Position numbers and translations under genes: made by a program. A stretch of DNA of 64,000 nucleotides from Brevundimonas sp. SGAir0440. Its GTDB lineage: Bacteria > Pseudomonadota > Alphaproteobacteria > Caulobacterales > Caulobacteraceae. Positions 19,811 to 29,793 of this stretch are shown piece after piece; the stretch's first letter is position 1; the number at the start of each line of letters is the position of its first letter. The notes beneath the pieces were generated by a model. The model was not told where the DNA came from. It saw only the letters and a list, made by a program, of their open reading frames with translations, and made no database searches. The DNA lies in assembly GCF_005484585.1 (NCBI RefSeq), contig NZ_CP039435.1:992001-1056000 (forward strand). Direction: 5' to 3'.

Positions 19811-20875
19811 TCAGTCCAGCGGCTGGGGCCGCGTCACCACCGGACCGTCGAGGTCGCTGCTCGACGGGCGTGCCGCGGTCGGGGCGGGCGTCGGGGCCGT
19901 CGGCACGATCACCAGCGGCTCGGTCGTGACCGTCGGCGCCGGCGTGGACGGCGTCGGGGTGGTGGTCGTGGGCGCACGCGTCGTCGGTTGCGTCGTTGCG
20001 GCCGGCGTCTGGTTCTGGGCCGGGGTCTGCGTGCGGGGCGCGGCCGTCGTCGCGCGCGGCGTCGTCGTTGCCGGCGCAGAAGCGGCAGGCGCGGGCGTCG
20101 TCGCTGTGATCGTCGTGGCGGGGGCGGGCTGTTCGGTCGCGACGACGGGTGCGGCGTCGGCAGGAGTCGTATCGGCCGGCGGGGCGGTCAGAGGTGCATC
20201 GGCGGTGACGGCAGGCGTGGGTGTCGCCGGGGTCGAGGCGGGACGCATTGCGAACCACAGGCCCCCTCCGGCGACCAGCAGGGCGACCACCCCGACCCCG
20301 ACATAGAGCGGCAGGCGCGAGGTCTTGGCGGGCGCACGGGCGAAGCTGGGCGTGAGCGGCGCAGCGGCCGGTGAAACAGCGGGTCTGGCCGCGACCGCTG
20401 GGGCGGCGGCGACAGGCTCGGCCGCGACCGGCTTCGGCGCAGGGGCCGGCGTCGCCTCGAGCGCGGGCAGGGGGCGTACGGTCAGATCGGGTTGAACGGC
20501 CGGCGCCGGCTGCGGCCTGGGCTGCGGCGGCGTTGGAGCCTGGGGTTGGGGCTGGGCTTGGGCCGGGCGCGCCGTCGGGATCAGCGAACCGCCCAGGATG
20601 CTTGCCCCCTGCGGACGGGGCGTGGGACGCGGGGCGGGATTCGCGGGCGTCGTCTGACCCTTGGCCGGCGCGACGCCGGAGGCCAGGCTCTGGGTGTGGA
20701 TCGAGGCCTGCTGCTGTTGCGCCGTGGGCTTGCGCGGCGGCGGATTGGGAATGCGGTCCAGCGGATTGGGCGCGACCGGCACCGGCCCGACGTGGAAAGT
20801 CGTCGCGGGCATACGCCCCCAGGTCACCGGCTTGCGGGCGAAGGGCTGGGGCGGGGTCTTCTGGTCGTCGGACAT
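19811..20875 (-). CDS. Pro/Thr/Ala-rich single-span membrane protein
   Basis: A 354-residue low-complexity protein. Residues 1-185 are Pro/Gln/Ala-rich, a single membrane helix follows at about 189-210 (PLYVGVGVVALLVAGGGLWF), and the last ~145 residues are almost entirely Thr, Pro and Ala, as in an extended periplasmic stalk. There is no recognisable terminal domain. It follows the ABC-2 permease by 42 bases and precedes tldD. It may be a structural or scaffolding protein; function unknown. The Thr/Pro-rich tail could vary in length between strains. Confidence 0.75.
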   Translation of the reverse strand: MSDDQKTPPQPFARKPVTWGRMPATTFHVGPVPVAPNPLDRIPNPPPRKPTAQQQQASIHTQSLASGVAPAKGQTTPANPAPRPTPRPQGASILGGSLIPTARPAQAQPQPQAPTPPQPRPQPAPAVQPDLTVRPLPALEATPAPAPKPVAAEPVAAAPAVAARPAVSPAAAPLTPSFARAPAKTSRLPLYVGVGVVALLVAGGGLWFAMRPASTPATPTPAVTADAPLTAPPADTTPADAAPVVATEQPAPATTITATTPAPAASAPATTTPRATTAAPRTQTPAQNQTPAATTQPTTRAPTTTTPTPSTPAPTVTTEPLVIVPTAPTPAPTAARPSSSDLDGPVVTRPQPLD

Positions 20876-20917
20876 GGTCTTCTCAATCGCTGGCGATCTG
20901 GCCCGTTTCGTGACGGA

Positions 20918-21685
20918 TCAGTTCTTGAGCCGGTAGCCGGTCTTGAACATCCACATGACGATGCCCAGGCAGACGGCGAAGAAGCCCAGGGTGGCGGCGA
21001 CGCTGACGCCGATGGCCACATCCCCCTGACCATAGAAGGCCCAGCGGAAGCCCGAGATCAGATAGACCACAGGGTTAAACAGGGTCACCGTGCGCCAGCC
21101 GTCCGGCAGCATGTCGATGGAATAGAAGGCGCCGCCTAGGAAGGTTAGGGGCGTCACGACCAGCATCGGGATCATCTGAAGCTGCTCGAACCCATTGGCC
21201 CAGACTCCGATGATGAAGCCGAACAGGCTGAAGGTCACCGAAATCAGGATCAAAAAGGCCATCATCCAGACCGGATGCAGGATCTGCAGCGGCACGAAGA
21301 AGGCCGCCGTCGCCAGAATGATCAGGCCCAGCACCGCCGACTTGGTCGCCGCCGCGCCGACATAGGCCAGCACGATCTCCAGCGACGACACCGGCGCCGA
21401 CAGGATCTCGTAGATCGTCCCCGTGAACTTGGGGAAGTAGATGCCGAACGAGGCGTTGAAGATCGACTGTGTGAACAGGCTGAGCATGATCAGTCCCGGC
21501 ACGATGAAGGCGCCGTAGGGCACGCCGTCCACCTGTTGCATGCGGCTGCCGATGGCGCCGCCGAAGACGACGAAATACAAGGCCGTGGTGATCACCGGCG
21601 TGACCACGCTCTGCCACAGGGTGCGCAGCGCGCGCGCCATCTCGAAGCGATAGATGGCCCAGACGCCGTATCCGTTGAAGGTCAT
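20918..21685 (-). CDS. ABC-2 type exporter permease
   Basis: A 255-residue inner-membrane permease with six predicted helices. It begins [22 protein letters not shown] and has the ABC-2 signature region ([20 protein letters not shown], then [18 protein letters not shown]). It overlaps the ATPase gene by four bases, so the two form one exporter. Such pairs export drugs, lipids or polysaccharides; the substrate here is unknown. The length matches the short ABC-2 family. Confidence 0.93.
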   Translation of the reverse strand: MTFNGYGVWAIYRFEMARALRTLWQSVVTPVITTALYFVVFGGAIGSRMQQVDGVPYGAFIVPGLIMLSLFTQSIFNASFGIYFPKFTGTIYEILSAPVSSLEIVLAYVGAAATKSAVLGLIILATAAFFVPLQILHPVWMMAFLILISVTFSLFGFIIGVWANGFEQLQMIPMLVVTPLTFLGGAFYSIDMLPDGWRTVTLFNPVVYLISGFRWAFYGQGDVAIGVSVAATLGFFAVCLGIVMWMFKTGYRLKN

Positions 21686-22614
21686 GCCGCGGCTCCGTTC
21701 TGGTGGACCAGGCTGACGAAGATGTCTTCCAGCGAGCTCTGGCGGGTGTTCAGGTCCTTGAAGCCGATGTTCAGCCCCTCAAGCCGGCGGATCAGCGAGG
21801 GCACGCCCGTATCGTCGGCGTTGGCGTCGAAACTGTATTCCAGCTCGCCGCCCTCGTTCTTCAGCGTCAGGTCCCAGTCGGACAGGTCGGCGGGCAGGGC
21901 GGCCAATGGCTCGATCAGGTTCAGCGTCAGGGTCTTCTTGCCCAGCTTCTTCATCAGGGCCGACTTCTCCTCGACCAGGATCAGCTCGCCCTTCAGGATC
22001 ACGCCCACCCGGTCGGCCATCTCCTCGGCCTCTTCGATGTAGTGGGTGGTCAGGATGATGGTGACGCCGCGCTCGCGCAGCTTCCTGACCATGGCCCACA
22101 TGTCGCGGCGCAGCTCGACATCGACCCCGGCGGTCGGCTCGTCCAGAAACAGGATGTCCGGCTCGTGGCTCAGGGCCTTTGCGATCATCACCCGCCGCTT
22201 CATCCCGCCCGACAGCGTCATGATCTTGGCGTCGCGCTTGTCCCACAGCGACAGGTCCTTCAGCACGCCCTCGATGAAGGCGGGGTTCGGCGCCTTGCCG
22301 AACAGGCCCCGGCTGAAGGTGACGGTGGCCAGGACGGTCTCGAAGGCGTCGGTGGTCAGCTCCTGCGGCACCAGACCGATCTTGGTGCGGGCGGCGCGGA
22401 AATCGGACTGGATGTCATGGCCGTCGGCGACCACCGTCCCGGTCGTGGGCGTGACGATGCCGCAGACGATGGAGATCAACGTGGTCTTGCCCGCGCCGTT
22501 CGGACCCAGCAGGGCGAAAATCTCGCCCTTGTCGATCGTCAGGTCGATGCGCTTCAACGCCTGATGCCCCGACTTGTAGGTCTTGGTCAGGCCGTCGATC
22601 TCGATTACGGGCAT
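21682..22614 (-). CDS. ABC exporter ATP-binding protein
   Basis: A 310-residue ATPase. Walker A is GPNGAGKTT, the signature is LSGGMKRR, Walker B is [12 protein letters not shown], and the H-loop is [16 protein letters not shown]-terminal extension of about 80 residues follows the nucleotide-binding domain, as in the DRA/NodI-type branch. It energises the overlapping ABC-2 permease and is the first gene of the leftward exporter / Pro-Thr protein / tldD run. Confidence 0.94.
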   Translation of the reverse strand: MPVIEIDGLTKTYKSGHQALKRIDLTIDKGEIFALLGPNGAGKTTLISIVCGIVTPTTGTVVADGHDIQSDFRAARTKIGLVPQELTTDAFETVLATVTFSRGLFGKAPNPAFIEGVLKDLSLWDKRDAKIMTLSGGMKRRVMIAKALSHEPDILFLDEPTAGVDVELRRDMWAMVRKLRERGVTIILTTHYIEEAEEMADRVGVILKGELILVEEKSALMKKLGKKTLTLNLIEPLAALPADLSDWDLTLKNEGGELEYSFDANADDTGVPSLIRRLEGLNIGFKDLNTRQSSLEDIFVSLVHQNGAAA

Positions 22615-22778
22615 GGGCTTTCCTTTCCGGCGCGCGCGGAGGCGCGGGCCGGGTGTGGCGGCAATATGGCGTGCCTGACGCCCGACTCAAGTGGCGGCAG
22701 CGCTCAAGAGACGCCAAGTCGTTGTTAACCCGATTGTCGCACGGTGCCGGCTTGAGTTGAGTTTTGGCAGGAGCTTTC

Positions 22779-24134
22779 GTGCCGTCCCTGTCCGCCGCCC
22801 ACCACGCCGCTCTGACGGCGATCGTCGAGGCCTGCCCCGACGCATCGCTGGGGATGCTGGGCGCGGCTGTGGCGGCGCTGAAGGGCGACAAGGCGGTTGA
22901 ACTGTCAAACATCGTCGCCGCAGAGGCGCGCGATCGCGCCCGTCGCGGCACGGCCTTCGCCCCTCTGCTGCCGCTGTTTCAGCCGCGCGCCGACGGCGTG
23001 CCGGCCCTAGTCTTTCCGCCTCTGGTCCTGAAACGGGTCTGGCGCGAGGCGGTCAAGGGCGAGGAGGATTTCCTGCCCCTGCTGGACGGGGCCGTGGCCG
23101 TGGACGGCGAATGGACCCTGGCCGCCGATCGGCTGTGCGCCAAGGCGGCCGCCGTGCTGCGCGACCGGCCGCGCGACGTCTGGCCGGAGTTTCAGCGTCC
23201 CGCCGACGACCAGCCCCCATCCACCCCGGTCGAACTGGCCGGCTGTTTCGACCTGACGCCTCTGGCCCGCAGCGCCCTGCCGCGCCTGCCCGTCTGGCTG
23301 GAACGCCCCGACGACAACCAGCTGGCGGGGCTGAGGCTGCTGATCCAGGACTGTCTGGCGATGTCGCCGGACGGCGGGCGGCGCATGATCGACATCCTGT
23401 TCGCCCATGTGGCGGACGCCGAGCGGATGCTGCGGGTCGTGACGCGCACCAGCCGCCTCGCCGACCGTGAAATCACCCTCAGCCATTCCGACATGGGCGT
23501 CTTCGTCGAGCGGCTACTGACCTCCGTTCAGGCGCGGGTGCAGAAGATCGCCGTCGTGGTCCGATCGTCGCTGGGCGAGACCGCGATGCTGGGCGTGGTG
23601 GACGACGTCAACTGGTGCGCGGGCGTGCTGGCCGAGATGGACCTCAGTTTGCAGGTGCGGCCCGATTCAAGCTGGGGCAAGGCGGCGCGGATGGCGCGGG
23701 TTCAGGTGTCGGGACAGCTTTCGGGTCTGATGAAATCCGCCTCCAGCGCCGTCCACGCCGCCCTGCCTATGAAGCGTCAGGTCATCACCGGACGCATGAC
23801 GCGTATGTCGCCCTGGCTGGAGGCGCCGGCCGATGGCGAACCGATCGAGGCGGCGGCGGCCTTGCTGGCGGCGGTGGCGGCCCTGCGCGGCGCGGCCGTC
23901 ACCTTCGGCTGTGAAGCCGATCGCTCGGGATTGAAGGCCGACCTGACCGACTACCTCTCCACCTGGTCCGACGAGGCGCTGAACAGTCTGTCGGACGGCG
24001 AGGCCGAAAATCCCGACCATGTGCTGCGTCTGATCGGGGTCGCGGCGCGGTTCCTGACCGTGATCGAGGCGCTGGAGGCGGCGCGCGCGGTCAGGCGGCG
24101 CGCGGCCTCGGCGGAAATGGCGCGGCTGGGCTGA
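22779..24134 (+). CDS. Hypothetical cytoplasmic protein
   Basis: A 451-residue, helix-rich, Ala/Leu/Arg-rich protein without signal peptide or membrane span. I assign no domain. A GTG at 22779 is preferred because AGGAG lies at 22769-22773; an upstream TTG at 22764 is the only alternative. Features include an acidic/aromatic block around WPEFQRPADDQPPS and a central RVQKIAVVVRSSLGETAML segment. It diverges from the ABC exporter and precedes the cytochrome c maturation genes by 44 bases, but nothing ties it to that pathway. Confidence 0.75.
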   Translation: MPSLSAAHHAALTAIVEACPDASLGMLGAAVAALKGDKAVELSNIVAAEARDRARRGTAFAPLLPLFQPRADGVPALVFPPLVLKRVWREAVKGEEDFLPLLDGAVAVDGEWTLAADRLCAKAAAVLRDRPRDVWPEFQRPADDQPPSTPVELAGCFDLTPLARSALPRLPVWLERPDDNQLAGLRLLIQDCLAMSPDGGRRMIDILFAHVADAERMLRVVTRTSRLADREITLSHSDMGVFVERLLTSVQARVQKIAVVVRSSLGETAMLGVVDDVNWCAGVLAEMDLSLQVRPDSSWGKAARMARVQVSGQLSGLMKSASSAVHAALPMKRQVITGRMTRMSPWLEAPADGEPIEAAAALLAAVAALRGAAVTFGCEADRSGLKADLTDYLSTWSDEALNSLSDGEAENPDHVLRLIGVAARFLTVIEALEAARAVRRRAASAEMARLG

Positions 24135-24178
24135 AACGACGCCTCGCCCGACGTTCGTGGATGGGTTAGACGGCGAGG

Positions 24179-24997
24179 ATGATCGTCTTCTGGATAATGA
24201 CGGGACTGGCGGCGGCCCTGGCCGCCCTGCTGGTGCTGACCGGCGCGCGACGCGGCGCCGATCCGGCGTCCGGCGCCGAAACCCAGGCCGGCTCGCGGGA
24301 GATCGAGGAGCTGGATCGGCTGAAGGCGCGCGGCCTGCTGGACGAGGCGGCCTATGTGGGCGCGCGCGCCGAGGCGGGGCGGCGGCTGCTCGCCGTCTCG
24401 GCGACGATGACCCCGGCAGCCGGCGCCCGCGATCGGTTCTGGGTGCTGGGCGGGATTGGCTTGACGGTCGCGGCCGCCCTGGGCCTCTATGTTTTCACCG
24501 GCTCGCCCGGCTTGCCGGATCAGGCCTATGAGCGACGGGTCGACGATTGGTCCGCCAATCTGGATCGGCTGGAGCCGGCGCAACTGGCGGCGGTGACTGC
24601 GCGGGTCGTTCAGGAGCGGCCCAAGGATCGGCAGGCGCTGGCCATGCTGGGCGCGGCCCGCTTCGCCGCCGGCGATCCGCTGGGCGCCGCCTCCGCCTTC
24701 CGCCGTCTGATCGCCCTGGACCCCCGTGACGCCCAGGCGTGGGCGCGGCTGGGCGAAAGCCTTGTCGTCGCCAATGACAACCAGATCGGCGGCGACGCCG
24801 AGGCCGCCTTCCGCGAGGCCTTGAAACTGGACCCCGACCAGCTCGGCGCGCGCTTCTTCCTGGGCGAGGCGGCGCTGCGGCGCGGCGACGCCGTCGAAGC
24901 GCGCACCCTGTGGACGCCCCTGATCGCCGCGCTCGACCCGGCCGATCCGCGCCGTCTGGATCTGGAACGCCGACTGCCGAAGGACAGCGCGCAATGA
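24179..24997 (+). CDS. ccmI: Cytochrome c maturation protein CcmI
   Basis: A 272-residue membrane protein that holds apocytochrome c for heme attachment. Two membrane segments (about 1-20 and 83-103) flank a short cytoplasmic loop with the CcmI-like EELDRLKARGLLDEAAYVGAR. The periplasmic part has TPR-like repeats (LAMLGAARFAAGDPLGAASAF, ARFFLGEAALRRGDAVEA). It opens the ccmI-ccmE-ccmF-ccmH order usual in alphaproteobacteria. Confidence 0.9.
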   Translation: MIVFWIMTGLAAALAALLVLTGARRGADPASGAETQAGSREIEELDRLKARGLLDEAAYVGARAEAGRRLLAVSATMTPAAGARDRFWVLGGIGLTVAAALGLYVFTGSPGLPDQAYERRVDDWSANLDRLEPAQLAAVTARVVQERPKDRQALAMLGAARFAAGDPLGAASAFRRLIALDPRDAQAWARLGESLVVANDNQIGGDAEAAFREALKLDPDQLGARFFLGEAALRRGDAVEARTLWTPLIAALDPADPRRLDLERRLPKDSAQ

Positions 24998-25067
24998 CGC
25001 GTTGGTCCTGCGCGACGACGGCGGTATATGCCGCCTGTCCGTCCCTGGAATCCGGAATGTCCCTCGC

Positions 25068-25574
25068 ATGAGCTGGCTGCCCAAATCGCCGAAGGCGCGT
25101 CGCCGCCTGTGGGTCGTCGCCGCCGTGGCGCCGATTCTGGCGCTGGCGGTCGGCCTGTCGCTGTGGGCGATGCAGGACAGCGTGACCTTCTTCTATTCGC
25201 CGTCCGAGGCCACCGCCGACAAGGCGCCGGAGGGCCGCAACATCCGCCTGGGCGGTCTGGTCGAGGCCGGCAGCGTGCAAAAGACCGGCGACGGCGTGGT
25301 CGCCTTCGTCGTCACCGACAACGCCGCCACGACCCGCGTCGTCTATCACGGCGACCTGCCCGACCTGTTCCGCGAAGGGCAGGGGATCGTGGCGCAAGGG
25401 GCCTTCGGCGCCGACCGCACCTTCCACGCCAGCCAGGTCCTGGCCAAGCACGACGAGAACTATATGCCGCGCGAGGTCGCCGACCGTCTGAAGGAAAAGG
25501 GCGAGTGGCGGCCCGACGCCTCCGAAATGCGCTCAAGCAGGCCGCAGGCCGATAGCGCCCTGACGCGCTTATGA
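25068..25574 (+). CDS. ccmE: Heme chaperone CcmE
   Basis: A 168-residue periplasmic heme chaperone anchored by an N-terminal helix (about 14-35). The covalent heme site is conserved in VLAKHDENYMP (His128, Tyr132), within an OB-fold with GGLVEAGSV and VVYHGDLPDLFREGQGIVAQG. The ATG at 25068 is chosen because CcmE proteins start shortly before the basic RRRLW/membrane segment. The stop overlaps ccmF by four bases. Confidence 0.96.
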   Translation: MSWLPKSPKARRRLWVVAAVAPILALAVGLSLWAMQDSVTFFYSPSEATADKAPEGRNIRLGGLVEAGSVQKTGDGVVAFVVTDNAATTRVVYHGDLPDLFREGQGIVAQGAFGADRTFHASQVLAKHDENYMPREVADRLKEKGEWRPDASEMRSSRPQADSALTRL

Positions 25575-27559
25575 TCGCCGAGCTTGGGGCCTTCGCCCTG
25601 GCGCTGGCGCTGGCGCTGTCGATCCTGCAGACCGGGCTTTCGGCGGCCGGACGCGCGCGTCGCAGCCCGGTCCTGGCCGGGGCCGCCCAGGGCGCGGCAT
25701 TGGCGGCGGCGGCGGCGGTCGCGCTCAGTTTCGCAGCCCTGATCTACGCCTTCGTCGTCTCCGACTTTTCGGTCTCCAACGTCGCGGCCAACAGCCATAC
25801 CGACAAGCCGATGCTCTACAAGGTCGCCGGCGCCTGGGGCAGCCATGAAGGCTCGCTTCTGCTGTGGTGTCTGGTGCTGACCGTCTTCGGCGGGGCGCTG
25901 GCGCGGGCGCGCGGCCTGCCGTTCGGGCTTAAGGCCTCGGCCGTGGCGGTGCAGGGCGCGCTGGGCTCGCTGTTTCTGGCCTTCGCCGTCTTCACCTCCA
26001 GCCCCTTCACCCGCCTGGACCCTGCGCCGTTCCAGGGCGCGTCGCTGAACCCCTTGTTGCAGGATCCGGCCTTGGCCGTGCATCCGCCGCTGCTCTACGC
26101 CGGCTATGTCGGGTTTTCGGTCTGCTTCTCCCTGGCGGTCGCAGCGCTGATCGAGGGACGGGCGCAGACCGCCTTCTGGCCTGCCTGGGGGCGCTGGGTC
26201 CGACCCTGGGCGCTGGCCAGCTGGGCCTTCCTGACCGTCGGCATCACCCTGGGCTCCTTCTGGGCCTATTATGAATTGGGCTGGGGCGGCTGGTGGTTCT
26301 GGGACCCGGTCGAGAACGCCTCCTTCATGCCCTGGCTCGCGGGCGCGGCCCTTTTGCACAGCGCGGTCGTGACCGAGCGGCGCGGCGCGCTGGCCGGCTG
26401 GACCGTGTTCCTCGCTTTGCTGGCCTTCACCTTTTCGATGCTGGGCGCCTTTCTCGTGCGCTCGGGCGTACTGACGTCCGTCCACGCCTTCGCTGTCGAT
26501 CCCCAGCGCGGGCTGATGCTGCTGGCCATTCTCGGGATCACGGCCGGCGCCGCCTTCGCCCTGTTCGCCTGGCGGGCGCCGCAGCTGAAGGGCGGGGGCC
26601 TGTTCGCGCCGGTCAGCCGCGAGGGGGCGCTGGTGCTGAACAACCTGTTCCTGACGGCGGCGGCGGCGACCGTCTTGCTGGGCACCCTCTATCCGCTGAT
26701 CCTGGAAGCGGCGTCCGGCGCGACCATTTCGGTCGGCCCGCCCTATTTCGCCGCCACCTTCACCCCGCTGATGATGGTCGCCTTCCTGCTCCTGCCGGCC
26801 GGCCCGCTGCTGGCCTGGAAGCGGGGCGACCTGCCCGGCGCGATGCAGCGCCTGGCCGTCGCGGCGGGTGTGGCGATCGTCGGCGCCCTGGCGGCCTATG
26901 CTCTGTGGGAGCCCAGGAAGGCGTTCGCCGCCGCCGGCATCGGCCTTGGTCTGTGGCTGATCCTGGGATCGCTGTCGGAAGTCGCCGAGCGCGCCCGCCT
27001 ATTCCGCGCCTCGGTGGCCGAGACGCTGCGCCGACTGAAGGGGCTGCCGCTGGGCGCCTGGGGCATGACTCTGGCGCACTTGGGTCTAGGCGTCTTCATC
27101 CTTGGGGCGGTAGTCGAGACGGGCTTCAAGGCCGAGGCCGCCCGCGCCGTCTCGCTGGGCCAGAGCGTGTCCGCAGGCCCCTGGACCGTGACGCTTGACG
27201 ACGTGCGCGTCGTCGAGGGGCCGAACTATCTGGCCGAGCAGGGCCGACTGACCGTGCGCGCCACGAATGATCAGGGCCGCGCCAGCACCGTCACGGCCGA
27301 GCGCCGCTTCTTTCCCGCCGGCGGCCAAACCACCACCGAGGTCGGGCTCGATTTCCGAGGCCTGGACGACGTCTATGTCGTGATCGGCGAACGCGCGGGC
27401 AGTCCCAAACAGCCGGCCTGGGTCGTGCGTCTGTACTGGAATCCCTGGGCGCGACTGATCTTCCTGGGGCCGATGATCATGGCGCTGGGCGGGGTGCTGT
27501 CGTTGCTGGATCGTCGTCTCAGGCTCGGGATCGGCGCGCGCCGGCGCAAGACCGCATGA
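25571..27559 (+). CDS. ccmF: Heme lyase CcmF
   Basis: A 662-residue polytopic protein that, with CcmH/CcmI, transfers heme from CcmE to apocytochrome c. The WWD heme-handling motif is WGGWWFWDPVENASFMPW. Family signatures KVAGAWGSHEGSLLLW and HPPLLYAGYVGFSV are present. It overlaps ccmE upstream and the CcmH-like gene downstream by ATGA junctions. Length and motif order are normal. Confidence 0.97.
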   Translation: MIAELGAFALALALALSILQTGLSAAGRARRSPVLAGAAQGAALAAAAAVALSFAALIYAFVVSDFSVSNVAANSHTDKPMLYKVAGAWGSHEGSLLLWCLVLTVFGGALARARGLPFGLKASAVAVQGALGSLFLAFAVFTSSPFTRLDPAPFQGASLNPLLQDPALAVHPPLLYAGYVGFSVCFSLAVAALIEGRAQTAFWPAWGRWVRPWALASWAFLTVGITLGSFWAYYELGWGGWWFWDPVENASFMPWLAGAALLHSAVVTERRGALAGWTVFLALLAFTFSMLGAFLVRSGVLTSVHAFAVDPQRGLMLLAILGITAGAAFALFAWRAPQLKGGGLFAPVSREGALVLNNLFLTAAAATVLLGTLYPLILEAASGATISVGPPYFAATFTPLMMVAFLLLPAGPLLAWKRGDLPGAMQRLAVAAGVAIVGALAAYALWEPRKAFAAAGIGLGLWLILGSLSEVAERARLFRASVAETLRRLKGLPLGAWGMTLAHLGLGVFILGAVVETGFKAEAARAVSLGQSVSAGPWTVTLDDVRVVEGPNYLAEQGRLTVRATNDQGRASTVTAERRFFPAGGQTTTEVGLDFRGLDDVYVVIGERAGSPKQPAWVVRLYWNPWARLIFLGPMIMALGGVLSLLDRRLRLGIGARRRKTA

Positions 27560-28062
27560 GGCGCCTGGCGATCCTGCTGGCCGCGCCGGTCATGGCGCTG
27601 ATGCTGACGGCGGCCGAACCGCCCGCCGCACCCGACCGTCCTCTGGCCGATGCGACCCAGGAGGCCCGCGCCCAGGCCTTGTTCAAGGACGTGCGCTGCG
27701 TCGTCTGCCAGCATGAGGCCATCGCCGACAGCCCGGCGGGCGTCGCCGGCGACATGCGCCGCTTGATCCGCGAGGAGATCGCGGCCGGCGCGTCGGACCA
27801 GGCCGTGCGCGACGATCTGGTGCGGCGCTTCGGCGAGTATGTGCTGTTTACCCCGCCGGTCCGGGCGGGGACCTACCTGCTGTGGTTTGGCCCGTTCATT
27901 CTGGTACTGGCGGCGATCGCCATCTTGATGTTGCGCGCGCGCCGTCGTCCGGCCGAGGCCGTTCCACTGACGCCGGAAGAAGAACGCCGACTGGACGAAG
28001 TTCTACGAAATGAGAAGCTTCGCCGCGATCCTGACGCAACCTCGCCTCACGACGGGCGCTAG
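27556..28062 (+). CDS. ccmH: Cytochrome c maturation protein CcmH (CcmL-type)
   Basis: A 168-residue thioredox partner for apocytochrome c. An N-terminal signal/anchor is followed by VRCVVCQHEAIADSPAG, the LRCxxC-type active site, then REEIAAGASDQAVRDDLVRRFGEYVLF and a membrane helix about 109-132. The C-terminal TPEEERRLDEVL tail is typical. No ccmG (dsbE) gene lies between ccmF and this gene, unlike the common alphaproteobacterial order, so that reductant must be encoded elsewhere or replaced. Confidence 0.93.
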   Translation: MRRLAILLAAPVMALMLTAAEPPAAPDRPLADATQEARAQALFKDVRCVVCQHEAIADSPAGVAGDMRRLIREEIAAGASDQAVRDDLVRRFGEYVLFTPPVRAGTYLLWFGPFILVLAAIAILMLRARRRPAEAVPLTPEEERRLDEVLRNEKLRRDPDATSPHDGR

Positions 28063-28170
28063 TCGAGATCAACGATCGGCGGTCGGGATTGGCGCAAAGC
28101 CGGTTCGGCCTATATCAATCGCGAAACCGGCGCCCGTCTGGCGCTGGACAAGAGGATCGCAAGGACCACG

Positions 28171-29709
28171 ATGCTGAAGCGCAAGGAGTTCATTCTCGGG
28201 GCCGCGGCCGGCCTGACCCTGGCGGCGGCGGCGACCGCCGGCGGCGTCATCACCTGGCCCGGCGCGCACGCGGAACCGCAGGCGGTGAACCGGATCACCC
28301 CGGTTCCGGCCAATGGCGACGCCTTCACGCCCCCGCCGGGCGCGCCCAGCAGCTTCGCGACCATCTTCGACCAGGTCTCGCCCGCCGTCGTTCAGATCGA
28401 CGTGACGGTCAAGGTGGACCAGCCTCAGGGCGGCGCCTTCCAGATCCCCGGCCTGCCGTTCCAGTTCGTGCCGCCGCAAGGCCGCGGCGGTCAGGGCAAT
28501 GATGAGCCGCAGACGACCCAGGGCGCCGGTTCGGGCTTCTTCATCTCGCAGGACGGCTTCATCGTCACCAACAACCACGTCGTCGCCGACGCGACCGAGA
28601 TCAAGGTCAAGATGTCGGACGGCCGTGAACTTCCCGCCCGCCTGATCGGCCGCGATCCCGGCACCGACCTGGCGGTGATCAAGGTCGAGGGCAACGACTT
28701 CAAATACGTCAGCTTCGAAGAGACGGCCGAGCCGCGCGTGGGCGACTGGGTCATCGCCATCGGCAACCCCTTCGGCCTGGGCGGCACCGCCACGGCGGGC
28801 ATCGTCTCGGCCAAGGCCCGCGACATCGATCCGTCGGGCTACAACGACTACATCCAGATCGACGCCGCCATCAACCGGGGCAACTCGGGCGGTCCGACCT
28901 TCGACATCCACGGCCGCGTCATCGGCGTGAACTCGGCCATCTATTCGCCCACGGGCGGCTCGGTCGGCATCGGCTTCGCCATTCCGGCGGACACCGCCAA
29001 GACGATCACCGAACGCCTGATGCGCGGTCAGTCGATCGAGCGCGGCTATGTGGGCCTGGGTCTTCGCACCCTCAGCCCCGACGGTTGGGAAGCTCTGGGC
29101 CAGCCCAAGGACTTCAAGGGCGCCCTGATCGAAAGCGTGACCGAGGACGGCCCGGCTTCGCGTGCCGGCGTCCAGATCGGCGACCTTCTGGTCGGCGTGA
29201 ACGGCCAGGCGGTGGCCAACAGCCAGGAAGCCACCCGTCGGGTCGGCGCGGCCAAGCCGGGCGACACCATTCGCCTGGAAGTGATCCGCGACGGTCGTCG
29301 CCAGACCCTGAACGTGCGCTCGGGCACCCGTCCTTCGGAAGAGGAACTCGCCGCGTCGGAAGAGGGCGGAAGCGCCAATTCGGGACAGAGCCAGCCTGGA
29401 CAGGGCGACACGATCGAAGGGCTCGCAGTCACCGCGATCACGCCGGCTGCGCGTTCGCGGTTCAGCCTGCCGGCCAGCGTCAACGGCGTCGTGATCACCA
29501 ACGTCGAACAGGGTTCGGCTGCGGCGCGCCTCGGCTTCCTGCCGGGCTTCGTCATCACTCGCGCCAATGATCGCAACATCACGTCCGCCGCCGATCTGCG
29601 CGCGGCTGTGGCGGCGGCCAAACAGGCGGGTCGCCCCAGCATCCTGCTGTTCGTGCGCACGCCTCAGGGCACCAGCCCGGTGCCGTTGAAGTTCGCTGCC
29701 GGCGAATGA
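28171..29709 (+). CDS. degP: Do/DegP-type periplasmic serine protease
   Basis: A 512-residue HtrA protease that degrades or refolds misfolded envelope proteins. A twin-basic N-terminus with an Ala-rich hydrophobic stretch is followed by the trypsin-like domain with triad His136 (TNNHVVAD), Asp166 (GTDLAVIKV) and Ser239 (RGNSGGP). Two PDZ domains follow (about 290-380 and 415-505), so this is the full DegP/DegQ form. The symbol is assigned by family. A strong terminator at 29739 separates it from the two-component genes. Confidence 0.94.
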   Translation: MLKRKEFILGAAAGLTLAAAATAGGVITWPGAHAEPQAVNRITPVPANGDAFTPPPGAPSSFATIFDQVSPAVVQIDVTVKVDQPQGGAFQIPGLPFQFVPPQGRGGQGNDEPQTTQGAGSGFFISQDGFIVTNNHVVADATEIKVKMSDGRELPARLIGRDPGTDLAVIKVEGNDFKYVSFEETAEPRVGDWVIAIGNPFGLGGTATAGIVSAKARDIDPSGYNDYIQIDAAINRGNSGGPTFDIHGRVIGVNSAIYSPTGGSVGIGFAIPADTAKTITERLMRGQSIERGYVGLGLRTLSPDGWEALGQPKDFKGALIESVTEDGPASRAGVQIGDLLVGVNGQAVANSQEATRRVGAAKPGDTIRLEVIRDGRRQTLNVRSGTRPSEEELAASEEGGSANSGQSQPGQGDTIEGLAVTAITPAARSRFSLPASVNGVVITNVEQGSAAARLGFLPGFVITRANDRNITSAADLRAAVAAAKQAGRPSILLFVRTPQGTSPVPLKFAAGE

Positions 29710-29738
29710 TCGGCATTCTGACCAAGCCTTAACTCGTC

Positions 29739-29774
29739 AATCGCCGCCGATGCGCTACCATCGGCGGCGATTTT
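29739..29774 (+). terminator. Strong hairpin between degP and response regulator
   Basis: AATCGCCGCCGAT (29739-29751) pairs perfectly with ATCGGCGGCGATT (29760-29772) around an 8-base loop, and TT follows. It ends only 19 bases before the response-regulator ATG, so it either ends degP transcription or limits read-through into the two-component genes. Confidence 0.7.
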
Positions 29775-29793
29775 GATTCCGGGAGGGGTTTCG

